The notes beneath the pieces are model-generated. The model saw only the letters and a program-made list of their open reading frames with translations, had not been told where the DNA came from and did no database searches. A stretch of 64,000 bases of DNA from Anisodus tanguticus (Eukaryota; Streptophyta; Magnoliopsida; Solanales; Solanaceae), in NCBI GenBank assembly GCA_034509755.1, contig CM067544.1:13201001-13265000 (forward strand). The letters run 5' to 3'. Below are positions 35,561 to 46,784 of this stretch, one piece after another (the first letter of the stretch is position 1; every line of letters begins with the position of its first letter). Position numbers and translations under genes: made by a program.

Positions 35561-36191
35561 TTTCACCTCGTCCAGGATCGATGTTTCTGTCACTACTTCC
35601 GGAATAGGGATGATATCCTCCTCTCCTGGAACTTCCATTGGATTCTCAACTGGATTTAGATTTTCTTCTACGTTTGGAGGAGGTTGGGGAATTGGGTTCA
35701 CTACTGGCCCTTGGATTCTCGGCATTGTCGAGACCGCTTTGATAAATGGAAGATATCAAAGATGGATTTTGTTTACTTGGGAAATGAGGAGTAATAATGG
35801 GATGAGCTTTTTGCATGTCAAGAGAGTGGATAAGCGTCTGTTTTGTAGTATCCTCTGAAGATTTGGCTTGAGTAACGTGTCCATCATCGACGGACATCTG
35901 TTCATGCAAAGTATCGTCCAACTGGAGTAAGGGTGGGTCATTAGGAGAGGAGATTATCATTGGGTCATCAGGAGTAGGAGTGTTAAGTGAGTTGTTTATG
36001 TTAATGGGAGTATAAAAAATAGGAGAAATTGGGGCGGTAGGATAATTAGTAGTATTAGTGTGTATAGGATTATCATTAATCTTCTGCATGTCAATTGATT
36101 TGTCAGTTTTGTGGGTCTCCACGTTACTAGAGGACGTGTCATTAGCTACTACAGTGGTGGAATTCTGAAAATTAATTTAATTAGAAATTAT
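35560..36191 (-). pseudogene. LINE ORF1 C-terminal part
   Basis: A low-complexity Pro/Asn/Thr/Ser-rich stretch (36122-35646, for example NTTNYPTAPISPIFYTPINI) ends in a basic run SSKRRRKSKSS. Such a basic tail is common at the end of plant LINE ORF1. The frame is cut at 36191 by copia B and its upstream part lies at 41174-42158. Confidence 0.65.
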
Positions 36192-36481
36192 TGAAAGAAA
36201 TAATCCCCTTGATTATTTTCATTAATTGAATAGATATATATACAAGTTACATATTTCCATAATAGGAAAATTCTTTTCCTATTCTACTTCTAAATCCTTA
36301 TTCTACCATAATTCTAACTATACAATTATGGTAAGTGTATAACACTAATTAAGGTATCCTTTTCATTACAATATACTACAATATACATTCCTAATATACC
36401 ATATATACTTCTACCTGTGATGGGCTGTTTGCACACTGCCGAGATGGGCTTCTGCCCGTGATGGGTTGGGCTGTTTTAACA
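36192..36481 (-). repeat. 3' LTR of copia B
   Basis: 290 bp, begins tgaaagaaataat and ends ttttaaca on the plus strand. It contains the short direct repeat 'cccgtgatgggctgtt' / 'cccgtgatgggttgggctg'. A purine tract adjoins it on the internal side (cccccgcagtcatagcggg, 36484-36502). Confidence 0.92.
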
Positions 36482-36492
36482 CACCCCCGCAG

Positions 36493-37475
36493 TCATAGCG
36501 GGCGCTCTTCGAACGCTGAGAATGCCCCTAAAATCTTCAAAAAGTACCGCGGGTATACCCTTGGTAAAAATGTCTGCAATTTGATAACGAGACGGGACAT
36601 GGCATACGCGAACTTGACCTTTAGCAACCTTTTCACGGACAAAGTGAATGTCCATTTCGATATGCTTGGTGCGTTGGTGTTGAACCGGGTTACCTGAAAG
36701 GTAGATGGCACTAATGTTATCGCAATATACCAAGGTTGCCTTCTGAATGGGACAATGAAGCTCCAAAAGCAAATTACGTAGCCAACATGATTCGAGACCA
36801 CATTCGCCACCCCTCGATATTCTTGCCTCTGCACTTGAGCGTGATAGAGTTGCCTGACGCTTTGCCGACCAGGAGACCAAGTTGTTGCCAAGGAACATAC
36901 ATGTAGCCGAAGTCGACCTTCGGTGTCGGGACAACCACCCCAATCAGCATCCGTGTAGGAGACAAGTGTGGATGTAGATGAGGGATACAAGTGCAAACCA
37001 TAATCCAGGTGTCCCCCGAATATACCGAATGATGCGTTTGATTGCATTCATGTGCTCAACTCTGGGATCATGCATGAATAAACACACCTGCTGAACCGCA
37101 TATGTAATATTCGGTCTGGTAAAGGTAAGATACTGGAGGGCCCCTGCAAGACTGCGATAGCGGGTCGGGTCCTCGTATGGTGCACCCGCCGTGGTACTTA
37201 GCTTTGGGTTTGCATCAATCGGCGTGGAAGTGGACTTACGGGATGACATCCCGGCCCTCTCGATAATCTCGGCGAGAAGATACTTCCGTTGAGACAGAAA
37301 CAACCCACCCGAATGACGTTTGACGGCAATCCCCAAAAAATAACTCAAAGGCCCTAAGTCTTTCATAGCAAATTCGAATCGAGCATGGCCATGATAGACG
37401 GCGCAAAGCATCGGAGGAAGCGATCAAGATGATATCATCCACATATAACGAGAATATAGGCCAATGACGAACCAC
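36493..37475 (-). pseudogene. Copia B RT C-terminus and RNase H remnant
   Basis: 37475-37236 carries the catalytic block as SLYVDDIILIASSDA. 37411-36944 then gives LGPLSYFLGIAV, LTFTRPNITYAVQQV and the start of RNase H. 36943-36476 and 37047-36493 carry SYTDADWGGCPDT, LVSWSAKRQ, VYCDNISAIYLSGNPV and the end VPSRYQIADIFTKG in overlapping frames. Frameshifts between these pieces disable the protein even though the LTRs are almost identical. Confidence 0.9.
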
Positions 37476-37495
37476 GGCGGTAGATGAACAAGGAA

Positions 37496-39697
37496 TTATC
37501 TCGACTGCTGTGAGTGAACCAATTGTCGAAACAAAGTCGCAAATCGTGTATACCAGGCCCGTGGAGACCGCTTAAGGCCGTATAATGATTTCTTCAACAA
37601 ACAGACATGATTAGGGCGGTTGGGATCCCTGAAACCCAACGGCTGATGCATATAGACTGTTTCCTTAAGGTCACCATGTAGAAAAGCATTCTTGACATCC
37701 AACTGATGAATTAGCCAAGTCTTTGAAAGAGCCAAGCTAAGCACAGTGCGAATGGTAGCCGGTTTGACCACCGGACTAAACGTCTCACCACAATCAATTC
37801 CAACCTGCTGAGTCTTACCATCACCAACAAGTCGCGCCTTATGTCGAGCAAAGGACCCATCTGAATTCTCTTTGTGAGCAAAAATCCACATAGACCTGAT
37901 AACATTAATACCATATGGACGGGGCACAAACTCCCATGTCTTATTAGCAATAAGAGCATTATATTCATCAGTCATAGCAATTTTCCAATTAGGGTCATTT
38001 AATGCGGACACAGGATTGCGGGGCAAGGGGGATTTAAAGACATCCGAATGTAAATTAAAATGTCTTTTAGGTGTAAAAATACCCCGCTGACTACGAGTGA
38101 CCGATCTATGACTCGAGGAAGAATTGAGTGAATTTTGGGAATTTTCTCGGGTTCGGACGACCGACCGGCAAGGCGCAGATGGGCCCGCCGGCCCAAATCG
38201 GTAAAAAACGGGCTCGGTTTTCGGACCGGTTCCGAATTGGGCTGGACCGGCCCAATAGCCGGAACTATTCCGGTGGGCCGGAACAAAGGGTGCGACGATC
38301 GTGGGACCAGCGGGCAGTGGGCCCGCTGGAGGATTTTGGGTACGGGAGTTGTCCAAAAAATTCCGAATAATATACGGGGATATTTGGTCATCCAAAAAAT
38401 TATACGACTTAGGTTCGGGAGTATGAACTTTCGTAAACGGGAATTGAGTTTCATCGAAAATGACATGGCGATTGATTATGATTTTCTTGGAGGATAAATC
38501 AAAACACTTATAACCACGATGATTTGACGGATAACCCAAAAACACACACGGGGTAGACCGAGCCTGGAGTTTGTTAATTGTGGTGGATGGGAATAACGGA
38601 TAACACAAGCACCCAAAAATCCGAAGATGAGAATACGAAGGATCCTTCTTATATAGGATTTTGAGGGGGGAGGAATATGTCAGACCTTTGGAAGGAAGTA
38701 TGTTAAGAAGATATGTGGTCATTTGTATAGCATGATGCCAAAAATATGGAGGTATGGAGGCATGAATTAAGAGAGTTCGGACAATGTTATTGATGGAACG
38801 AATTTTGCGTTCGGCCTTACCATTTTGTGGAGATGTATGAGGACACGAAAAACTAAAATTGATCCCATTATTAGCACAGAAATCCCGAAACTCCCTATTG
38901 TCATATTCTTTCCCATTATCACATTGAATATTTTTTATGTCTCTTTCGAATTGAGTACGAATAAACGCTCTAAATTTGATGAAGATGGAAAATACTTGTG
39001 ATTTATTTGCAATTGGAAACGTCCACAAAAATCTAGTATAATCATCTAAAAAGAGAACATAATATCGATGACCCACCGAACTTAGAACAGAGACGTCCAT
39101 AAGTCACTATGAATAATGTCAAATGGCATAGAAGTATGAGAATTGGAGTCTACAAATGGCAACTTAACAATTTTTCCTAATGAACATGACTGACAAATTG
39201 GAGTACGACTCGTACCCTTACAAGAAACAAAGCTATTTTTATCTAAAGCTGATAAAATAGAAGATCCCGGATGACCCGTACGAGCATGCCACATGGAAGG
39301 AGAGATGGTCGCAAAAGCCGACGGCAAGGCCGGGACTCGATGAACCGAAACCGGCATGATAGGATACGATCCCCCCTACTATCACACCTCATGAGATGAC
39401 TCCCCGTCTTGAAATCCTTCACGAGAAAACCGAAAGGATCAAATTCAACGAAATAGAATTGTCATTTGTGAACTTTCGGACAGACACTAAATTTTTAATC
39501 AATTTAGGAGCATGTAAAGTATTTTTCAAGAGGAGTGGTGGATTGGGGGGAGACAATGTTTTCTGACCATACCCTAGAATTGGAATAGAACTGCCATTAC
39601 CAACAATTATCCCCCTAGGGGTGCTCAAATTGGAATAAGATGAGAGAGTACCTGATTCGGAAGTCATGTGAGTAGTGGCCCCGGTGTCCATTACCAA
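37496..39697 (-). pseudogene. Copia B protease, integrase and RT N-terminus
   Basis: The protease block MDTGATTHMTSESG (39697-39419) has the intact D-T-G-A. The GAG-pre-integrase region (39357-39082) has WHARTGHPG and CQSCSLGK. A 534-codon open frame (39100-37496) then holds the integrase core (FLDDYTRFLW, CDNGKEYDN, FSCPHTSPQNGKAERK), a Pro/Gly-rich linker (about residues 250-320) and the RT N-terminus ([56 protein letters not shown]). Frame changes separate the three parts. This is the longest continuous transposon frame in the window. Confidence 0.92.
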
Positions 39698-39747
39698 TTT
39701 GGGTCCGGGTTTGGGTCAACCCCAACGTGTGCATCGCGGCCTCGATA

Positions 39748-40821
39748 TCAGTATGAGTGGGCCATGTTGTATGATGGGCTTGCGGAGGATGGGGCCCAAG
39801 GACTCCATTCCGTGATGCTGATGGGCCGTAGGTGCTTTGAGGTGCTTCTTGTTGGGCCACCGGCCGCCGGGCCGCCACTTCGGGCCGGGCGCCGGGCTCG
39901 GACCGTCGCCACCCCACCGGCCGCCGGAAACCGCCGCCGGCTTGTGGATGGTACGGGTTCCACTGCCATTGGCCCCACTGCTGGGCCCATGGCGGTGGTG
40001 GGCCACTGTACCGTGGCTGGGACCCACCGCCTGTTTGTTGACCACCGGAACCGCCACCTGTACCGTGCGTTTGCCCCGCGATTTTTGTTATTATTTTTGC
40101 GATTATTCTTACCGCCACCATTATTATGGTTTTGGCCTGAATTATTCACAAAACCTGAAGAACTAGGGGAGGACGCCACCATGACAACTGGGCTTGCTCC
40201 GGTAGCCGCCTTTTTAGCCAAACCTGCTTCTTCCAACGTAACCATTGAGCGGGCTTGATGAAAGTCCGGAAGAGGGTTGCTTTGGCGAAGGAGAGTTCCA
40301 ACACCATTATAGGCCTCCGAAAGACCGGCAACCAACTGTAGAACTAGACGATTATTTGTTACTGGGGCGCCAACATTACGGAGTTGATCCGCCAACTCCT
40401 TTAGTTTCTTGCAATATGCAGAAACATTTGGAAATTCGTCCATTCGAACGAGAGAGAATTCCTGCTCGAGTGTGACGACACGTGAATGTTGGTTGTCTTG
40501 GAATATGTCACACAATCTATTCCATGCAGCCATAGCCGTGGTATCCGGCTCCATAATCGTCTGTAGGAGATCCAACGAAATAGTGGCGTATATCCACCGA
40601 AGAATGGTAGCATCAAGTGTAATCCATACCTCAGGATCCTCCGCAGGAAGGGGTCTAGCGGGAGGAATGATGTGATGAAGAACTTGATAAGATATAGCGT
40701 GAATTTTAAACAACTCTGCCCACGTTGCATATTGAACGTTTTCCATCTCAAGAACAATAGGGATACTTAGCTTGATATTGGAAACCGTGAGGGCAGAGTG
40801 AAAATTGTTCTTAGACATATT
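39748..40821 (-). pseudogene. Copia B gag
   Basis: The frame begins near 40819 with [19 protein letters not shown] and is open to 39748. It shows the copia UBN2-type blocks [26 protein letters not shown] [13 protein letters not shown] and [20 protein letters not shown]. The basic region [11 protein letters not shown] follows. No CCHC knuckle is found. Instead the C-terminal part, in a shifted frame, is rich in Gly, Pro and Trp up to the DIEAAMHTLGL block before protease. The open frame technically extends upstream into the LTR (to 40914) because the leader is missing. Confidence 0.85.
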
Positions 40822-40879
40822 GTAAGAACAAAGGAGGGGAAATTTAAGAGAGATTTTTTGAGAGCGGAAGACGAAATTT

Positions 40880-41173
40880 TGGAAGAGAAAAATAATCTCC
40901 TTGATTATTTTCATTGATTGAATAGATATATATACAAGTTACATATTTCCATAATAGGAAAATCTTTTTCCTATTCTACTTCTAAATCCTTATTCTACCA
41001 TAATTCTAACTATACAATTATGGTAAGTGTATAACACTAATTAAGGTATCCTTTTCATTACAATATACTACAATATACATTCCTAATATACCATATATAC
41101 TTCTGCCCGTGATGGGCTGTTTGCACACTGCCGAGATGGGCTTCTGCCCGTGATGGGTTGGGCTGTTTTAACA
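40880..41173 (-). repeat. 5' LTR of copia B
   Basis: 294 bp, nearly identical to 36192-36481. It ends ttttaaca directly before the right attat duplication. Confidence 0.92.
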
Positions 41174-42158
41174 ATTATTTTGAATTTTTCATAATTAGCG
41201 GTATTACCTAAAGGCTAAAACCGGGTGCTCCTCTACCAATGCAGAAAAGTGATTTTGGGTGGGTAAAGGTTCAACCGGTGGTTTAGGATTTTCTACCAGC
41301 TTTTTGCTAGCAGGTTTAGGAACATAATTTTTACTTTTGTCTGATAATTTCTGGGTGTTAAGGTACTTACCTGTAGCGGCGTCAAATATTTTTACATTGA
41401 TACCTGGAGCCGTCGTGGCAGCATGAACTGGTTTCTGCCATTGTGGGAATGAGGCAGTGGTCCATTCATTGTGCTCTTCTTTGGTCCCCGAAGAAGTTGC
41501 AGTTTCTTTTTCCTTTGGAATGTTGTGCTCCTTATTCACTTTAGGTACAGAGCATTGCCCTAATGTGTGTCCTAATCTTCCACATGAAACCCACAAGATC
41601 TTCTCTTTAAAAATCTCACGGATATGAAATGAAAATATACTCCTTATATGAACTTGAACAATCTTCACTCTACGAGTTAGTTTTTTTGTTGAGTTAGGCT
41701 AAAGATCCATTCTTTAAATGGTATCAGAGTCAGACACATTTCAATTCTTTGTTCATCGATGTTAGGCCTTAAATTATATCTTGGATAATCTTCACCCTAC
41801 AAACTAGTTTTTGGATTGAGTTAGTCAACTTCATAATGTATTCGTTGTTTATGTGAGCCAATATAAATGTGTGATTTAACAGGGACATTTAATGGTAGTT
41901 CAACGCGGAGTCGAGCATATCTTCCTCGTAGTGTAGAAGATGTACATGCATCAATTTTCAATAGCCTCCCAATAGAACTTCCTATTTTTTCTAGCATGAT
42001 GCGATCATAGAACTCAGTAGGTAATTATGGTAGTCGAATCCATATAGCTGTTAAAAGAGGTTTAGCCTCTGCAGCAACAAAGTTCGGTTCCCATCTCTGA
42101 ACGAATAAAAAGTGACCATCTATAACTTCTTCTGTTGAGGATTGCAATAGTTTTTCTT
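41174..42158 (-). pseudogene. LINE ORF1 N-terminal part (DUF4283 and zinc knuckle)
   Basis: Plant L1 ORF1 proteins bind LINE RNA. From 42150 to about 41870 the minus strand encodes a DUF4283 domain (GHFLFVQRWEPNF, AEAKPLLTAIWIRLP, then after a stop LPTEFYDRIMLEKIG and IDACTSSTLRGRYARLRVEL). After the TRIM-like insert, 41600-41204 resumes with the CCHC module (VSCGRLGHTLGQC, the C-x2-C start being changed to V-S-C) and a Lys/Pro/Thr-rich tail. The LINE sequence stops abruptly at 42158, inside ORF1, next to F3H exon sequence. Confidence 0.8.
41605..41833 (+). mobile_element. TRIM-like small LTR element inside LINE ORF1
   Basis: Two related repeats, near 41652-41700 and 41781-41829, share 'caatcttcactctacgagttag' / 'ttgagttag' sequence. 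Between them sits tggtatcagagtcagac (41719-41735), a tRNA-Met primer-binding site, directly after the first repeat. The left part also has 'aatctcacggatatgaaatg', common at the start of such LTRs. There is no coding capacity. Exact ends and a target duplication are not resolved. Confidence 0.65.
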
Positions 42159-42374
42159 GGAAGTGGGGGGAGGTGAAATATGTGAAAAGATTGTAGAGGC
42201 ATGTGAAGATTGGGGCATTTTCCAGGTAATTGATCATGGGGTTGATGCTGAATTAATCCAACAAATGACAACACTGGCTAAAGAATTCTTCGCCTTGCCT
42301 CCTGAAGAAAAGCTCCACTTGGTGGCAAGAAAGGTGGCTTCATTGTCTCTAGCCATCTACAGGAGTACAGGTAA

Positions 42375-42898
42375 CCAACATGCACGTTTAACTACTTTTT
42401 ACACGTACCAAAAGTATTTTTAGAACTTATTATTTTAGACATGTCACAATTTTTTTTATGGTTTTCTGCTCTTATTACAAGAGCATGTCATTAAATGAAA
42501 ATTTAGAGTTAAGTTTCTAAATATAAGAAGAAATATATATTTTTTCAATTATACTAAAGAGAAAAAAGGGCAGAGTATCGCAAAAGTTGAAATTTAATAC
42601 TGTATCAATCAGTAAATTAATTTGACTTTTAGAAAGTAGAAAGTACTCCAATTAATATTTACTTTGTCCCAATTTATATGATAAGTTAAAATTTCGAGAT
42701 TCAAACTTTTAAATTTAATTATTAAAAAATATTATAAATCATAATAATTAACAACTTTAAAAATTTAAAAGACATTTTTAAAAAATCTGACAAAAAAGAC
42801 TTGATTAACTCTCCTAAGAGACATAAATTGGAACAAAAAGGAGTATTATGGAACGGAATGGTAAGAGCATTAAATTGTTAATGAATCTTGTTTTGTAG
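42375..42898 (+). other. F3H intron 1
   Basis: AT-rich non-coding sequence between the F3H exon 1 remnant and exon 2. The acceptor ttttgtag at 42891-42898 is good. At the expected exon 1 end (after 42362) the next bases are GA, not GT. A GT further on (42371) might serve as a cryptic donor. Confidence 0.75.
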
Positions 42899-43120
42899 GG
42901 TGAAGTGGTCCAAGACTGGCGTGAAATAGTGACCTATTTCACATACCCAATTTGGGCTAGAGACTACTCTAGATTGCCAGACAAACCACAAGGGTGGATA
43001 CCTGTAACTCGGAATTACAGTGAAAAGTTAATGGAGTTGGCTTGCAAATTATTGGAAGTACTGTCAGAGGTAATGGGCTTAGAGAAAGAGGCCTTAACCA
43101 AGGCATGCGTCTATATGAAC

Positions 43121-43436
43121 AGAAAAAAATAATTTTTTAATTATTTTCACTAATTGAAAGAATATATATACAATTTACATATTTTCATAATAGAAAAATC
43201 ATATTCCTATTCTACTCCAAAAACTTTATTCCACCTGGACACTAACTATACAATTATGATAATACAAATATTATGCTAAGTGTACAATACTAATTACACC
43301 ACAACATTACCTAAATTAGGAGACTAAAATATTACCTAAAATCTAGACCATATACACGGTCATATATACAAAACCGAGGCTCAATATACATAGGATATAC
43401 ACGTGTATATCATGTATATCCTATGGATATATAACA
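43121..43436 (-). repeat. 3' LTR of copia C
   Basis: 316 bp. Its first bases (agaaaaaaataat) correspond to tgaaaaaaataat in the partner, so the terminal TG is mutated. It ends ataaca, followed by the purine tract region cacccccgcagtcatagcg. Confidence 0.88.
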
Positions 43437-43447
43437 CACCCCCGCAG

Positions 43448-44930
43448 TCATAGCGGGCGGTCTTCGTACGCTGAGGCTGTCCCTAAAATCTTCAAAAAGA
43501 ACCTAGGGAAGACCCTTTGTAAAGACGTCTGCAATTTGATACCTGGAAGGGACATGGCAGGCGCGTACTTGTCCACGAGATATCTTTTCGCGAACAAAGT
43601 GAATGTCCATATCGATATGTTTAGTGTGCTGGTGCTGAACCGAATTACCACAAAGGTAGATGGCACTAACATTATCACAATAAACCAATGTTGCTTTCTG
43701 AATAGGACAATGAAGCTCCAACAACAAATTACGTAACCAACATGATTCAAAGACCACATTAGCTACCCCTCGATACTCGGCCTCTGCACTGGAGCGGGAC
43801 AATGTCGACTGACGTTTCGCAGACCATGAGACCAAGTTATTACCAAGAAACATACAATAGTCAGACATAGACCGTCTGGTGTTCGGACAGCCACCCTAAT
43901 CAGCATCTGTATACGAGACAAATGTGGACGTCAATGAAAGATATAAATGCAAGCCATAGTCAAGTGTCCCCTGAATATATCGAATGATGCATTTGAGCGC
44001 TTTCATGTGCTCAACCATGGGATCATGCATAAACAAACACACCTGCTATACGACATACGTAATAACTGGTCTCGTGAATGTAAGATATTAAAGGGCCCTT
44101 GTAAGACTGTGATAGCGGGTCAGATCCTCGTATGATGCGCCGGCCGCAGCACCAAGCTTGGGCTTAGTATCAACTGGAGTGGAAATAGACTTACAGGATG
44201 GCATCCCAGCCCTCTCATTGATCTCATCTGCATATTTCTTTTGGGATAAGAACAGCCTACCTGCATGGCAAGTGACAGCAATCCCCAAAAAATAACTCAA
44301 GGGCCCCAAGTCTTTCATACCAAACTCAGAACTGAGCATTGTCATGATAGACTGGCATAAAGTATCGGACGAGGCAGTCAAGATAATATCATCCACATAT
44401 AATAGTATATAAGCCAGGCAAGAACCACGACGATATATGAACAAGGAATTATCCGACATGCTGTGAGTGAACCCAATAGTCGAAACATAGTCGGCAAACC
44501 TCTTATACCAGACCCGTGGAGACTGCTTAAGCCCATATAAGAACTTTTTCAACAAATAGACATGATGAGGATTCCCATAAACCCCAAAGGCTGATGCATA
44601 TAGACTGTTTCCTTGAGATCACCATGTAAGAAAGCATTCTTCACATCTAACTGATGAATGGGTCATGTTTTCAAAAGAGCCAAGCTGAGCACAGTGTGAA
44701 TAGTAGCCGACTTGACCACCGGACTAAACGTCTCACCACAATCCACACCAACCTGCTGAGTCTTACCATCACCCACAAGCCGAGTCTTATGCCTTGCATA
44801 GACCTAATAATATTAACACCAGATGGACGGGGCACCAACTCCCATGTCTTATTATCAATAAGAGCATTATATTCATCGGTCATAGCAATTTTCTAATTTG
44901 GGTCATTTAACGCAGACACAGAATTACGGG
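43448..44930 (-). pseudogene. Copia C reverse transcriptase-RNase H remnant
   Basis: 44883-44671 has MTDEYNALIDNKTWELVPRP, the RT N-terminus. 44555-44088 has KKFLYGLKQSPRVWY, the catalytic LLYVDDIILTAS and LGPLSYFLGIAV. 43868-43448 gives the RNase H end with LVSWSAKRQ, SSAEAEYRGVAN, YCDNVSAIYLCG and VPSRYQIADVFTKG. Between these blocks the frame changes and short stretches are lost (for example near 44800-44815). The tail of the domain overlaps the start of the 3' LTR side. Confidence 0.9.
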
Positions 44931-45173
44931 GTAAATGTGATTTAAGAACATTAGAATGTAAATTAAAATATCTTTTTGGTTTAAAAATACCCCGTTGACT
45001 ATGAGTGACCAGTCGATGACTCGGGGGAGAATTGAGTGAATTTTGGGAAATATCGGGACACGTGATAGACGGGCCAGCAGGCAGTGGACCTGCTGGCCCA
45101 AAACTGGGAACGGTAGCACTGCCTGAAGCCGAAACTAAACCAGTTTCCGGATTGGGCTGGGCAACTGGCCCAA

Positions 45174-46740
45174 TTACGGAAACTGGAACAGATGATGGCC
45201 CAAATACGGTACTTGAAACAGTGGGGGAGACGAGAATGCAGGTCCAGCGGGTAGTGGGCCCGCTGGTGGATTTAGGGTACGGGACACGTCCAAAAAATGG
45301 TGAATAATAAACGGGGATATATTATTATCAAAAAAATTATACGAACTAGGCACGGGATTACTAACCGTAGCAAACGGAAATTGGGATTCATAAAAAATGA
45401 CATGGCGACTAATGATAATTTTATTAGATGATAAATCAAAACATTTGTAACCACAATGATTTGACGAAAAACCCAAAAACACACAAGGAGTAGACCGGGC
45501 CTGAAGTTTGTTAATTGTGGTGGACGGAAAGAGTGGATAACACAAGCACACAAAGACCCTAAGATGGGAATACGAATGAGTCTTATTAGATAAAATTTGA
45601 AGAGGGGACGAATATGTCAAACCTTTGGAAGGAAGAACGTTAAGAAGATATGTAGCCATTTGTAGAGCATGATGCCAACAATAAGGGGGTATGAAAGCAT
45701 GAATCAATAGAGTTCGACAATATTGTTAATGGTACGAATTTTTCGTTCGGCTTTCCCATTTTGTGAAGACGTATGAGGGCACGAAAAATAAAAATTAATC
45801 ACATTATTAGCACAAAATTCCCGAAATACCCCATTATCATATTCTTTGCCATTATCACATTGGATATTCTTAATTTTCCATTCGAATTGGGTTTTAATGA
45901 ATGCTCTAAATTTTTAAGAAGGTGGAAAAAACTTGAGATTTTTTCGCTATTGGAAAAGTCCATAAAAATTAGAATAATCATCCAAAAAGAGAATATAATA
46001 ACGATGACCCAAAGAATTGAGAACAGGAGACGTCCATAGATCGCTATGAATAATATCGAATGGCATTAGAGTATGCGAATTAGAGTCTACAAAAGGCAAT
46101 CTAACAATTTTCCCTAAATAACAAGATTGACAATTCGGAGTACGATGCATACCCTTACAAGAAATGAATTTATTTTTATCTAAGGAATACAAAATAGACA
46201 ACCCCGGATGACCTAGACGCGCATGCCACAAGGAAGGAGCAAGGGCGGCAAACGTAGATGACAAGACTTGACTTGAAATACCGAAACTTGGTATGATCGG
46301 ATAAAGATATCCCCTACTATCACACCTCATGAGAGGACTCCCCATCTTGAAATCCTTCACAGAAAACCCAAACGGATCAAATTCAACAGAAACAAAATTA
46401 TCAGTTGTGAATTTACGGACATACACTAAATTTTTAATCAATTTAGGGGCATGGAGGGTATTTTTCATGATAAGTGGTGGATAGGGTGGGGAAAAAAATT
46501 ATAACCATAACCGTGAATCGGAATAGAATTACCATTACCAACAATTATACCCCGGGGTTGCTCAAATTGAAATAAGACGAGAGAGTACTTTGGTCGGATG
46601 TCATGTGGGTAGTGGCTCTGGTGTCCATGTACCAATTTGGGTCCGGAGGATTTAATCCAAGCGTGTGCATTGCGGCTTCGATGTCGGTAGAAGTGAGGGC
46701 CACCACGTAATGGGCCTGCGGGGGTTGAGGCCCAAGCACC
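45174..46740 (-). pseudogene. Copia C protease-integrase remnant
   Basis: 46739-46545 has [13 protein letters not shown] and the protease block WYMDTRATTHM, in which the catalytic DTG has become DTR. 46468-45947 gives FGFSVKDF, LWHARLGHPG, CQSCYLGK and the start of the integrase core (IHSDLWTSPV, FLDDYSNF). 45707-45174 has the later integrase and linker blocks (CWHHALQMATYLLN, CVFLGFSSNHCGYKCFD, HVIFYESQFPF). Frames change near 45950 and 45720. The lost glycine alone would inactivate the protease. Confidence 0.88.
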
Positions 46741-46784
46741 CCTACTTGCTGCCTCGGTCTAGAGGGATTACTGAAATTGAGCCA

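Larger units (their letters stand above)
36192..41173 (-). mobile_element. Ty1/copia LTR retrotransposon B, young
   Basis: LTRs at 36192-36481 and 40880-41173 differ at only about half a dozen positions outside the first 20 bp. A perfect attat duplication (36187-36191 and 41174-41178) flanks the element. It inserted in the LINE ORF1. Gag, protease, integrase, RT and RNase H are all present in copia order, but in several frames. Unlike A and C, no tRNA-Met primer-binding site is found next to the 5' LTR. The distance from gag start to LTR is only about 60 bp, so the leader seems deleted. Confidence 0.93.
21128..42158 (-). mobile_element. L1-type LINE, split by four later insertions
   Basis: One non-LTR retrotransposon on the minus strand. 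From its 5' side: ORF1 (42158-41174, then 36122 to about 35560), endonuclease (35450-34600), linker, reverse transcriptase (33986-31900), zinc-binding domain (about 31650-31247 and 22160-21718) and RNase H (21530-21159). It ends in a short poly(A), seen as poly-T at 21128-21136. It is interrupted by element D (22161-31246), an LTR fragment (32816-33598), copia B (36192-41173) and a TRIM-like insert (41605-41833). Without these it is about 6 kb. Its 5' edge at 42158 abuts the F3H pseudogene, and ORF1 is truncated there. No target duplication is found. Confidence 0.88.

Noticed and set aside
39668..40258. 196-codon plus-strand frame opposite copia B gag
   Set aside because: Antisense shadow of the Gly/Pro/Arg-rich gag linker; the minus strand carries the recognisable protein.
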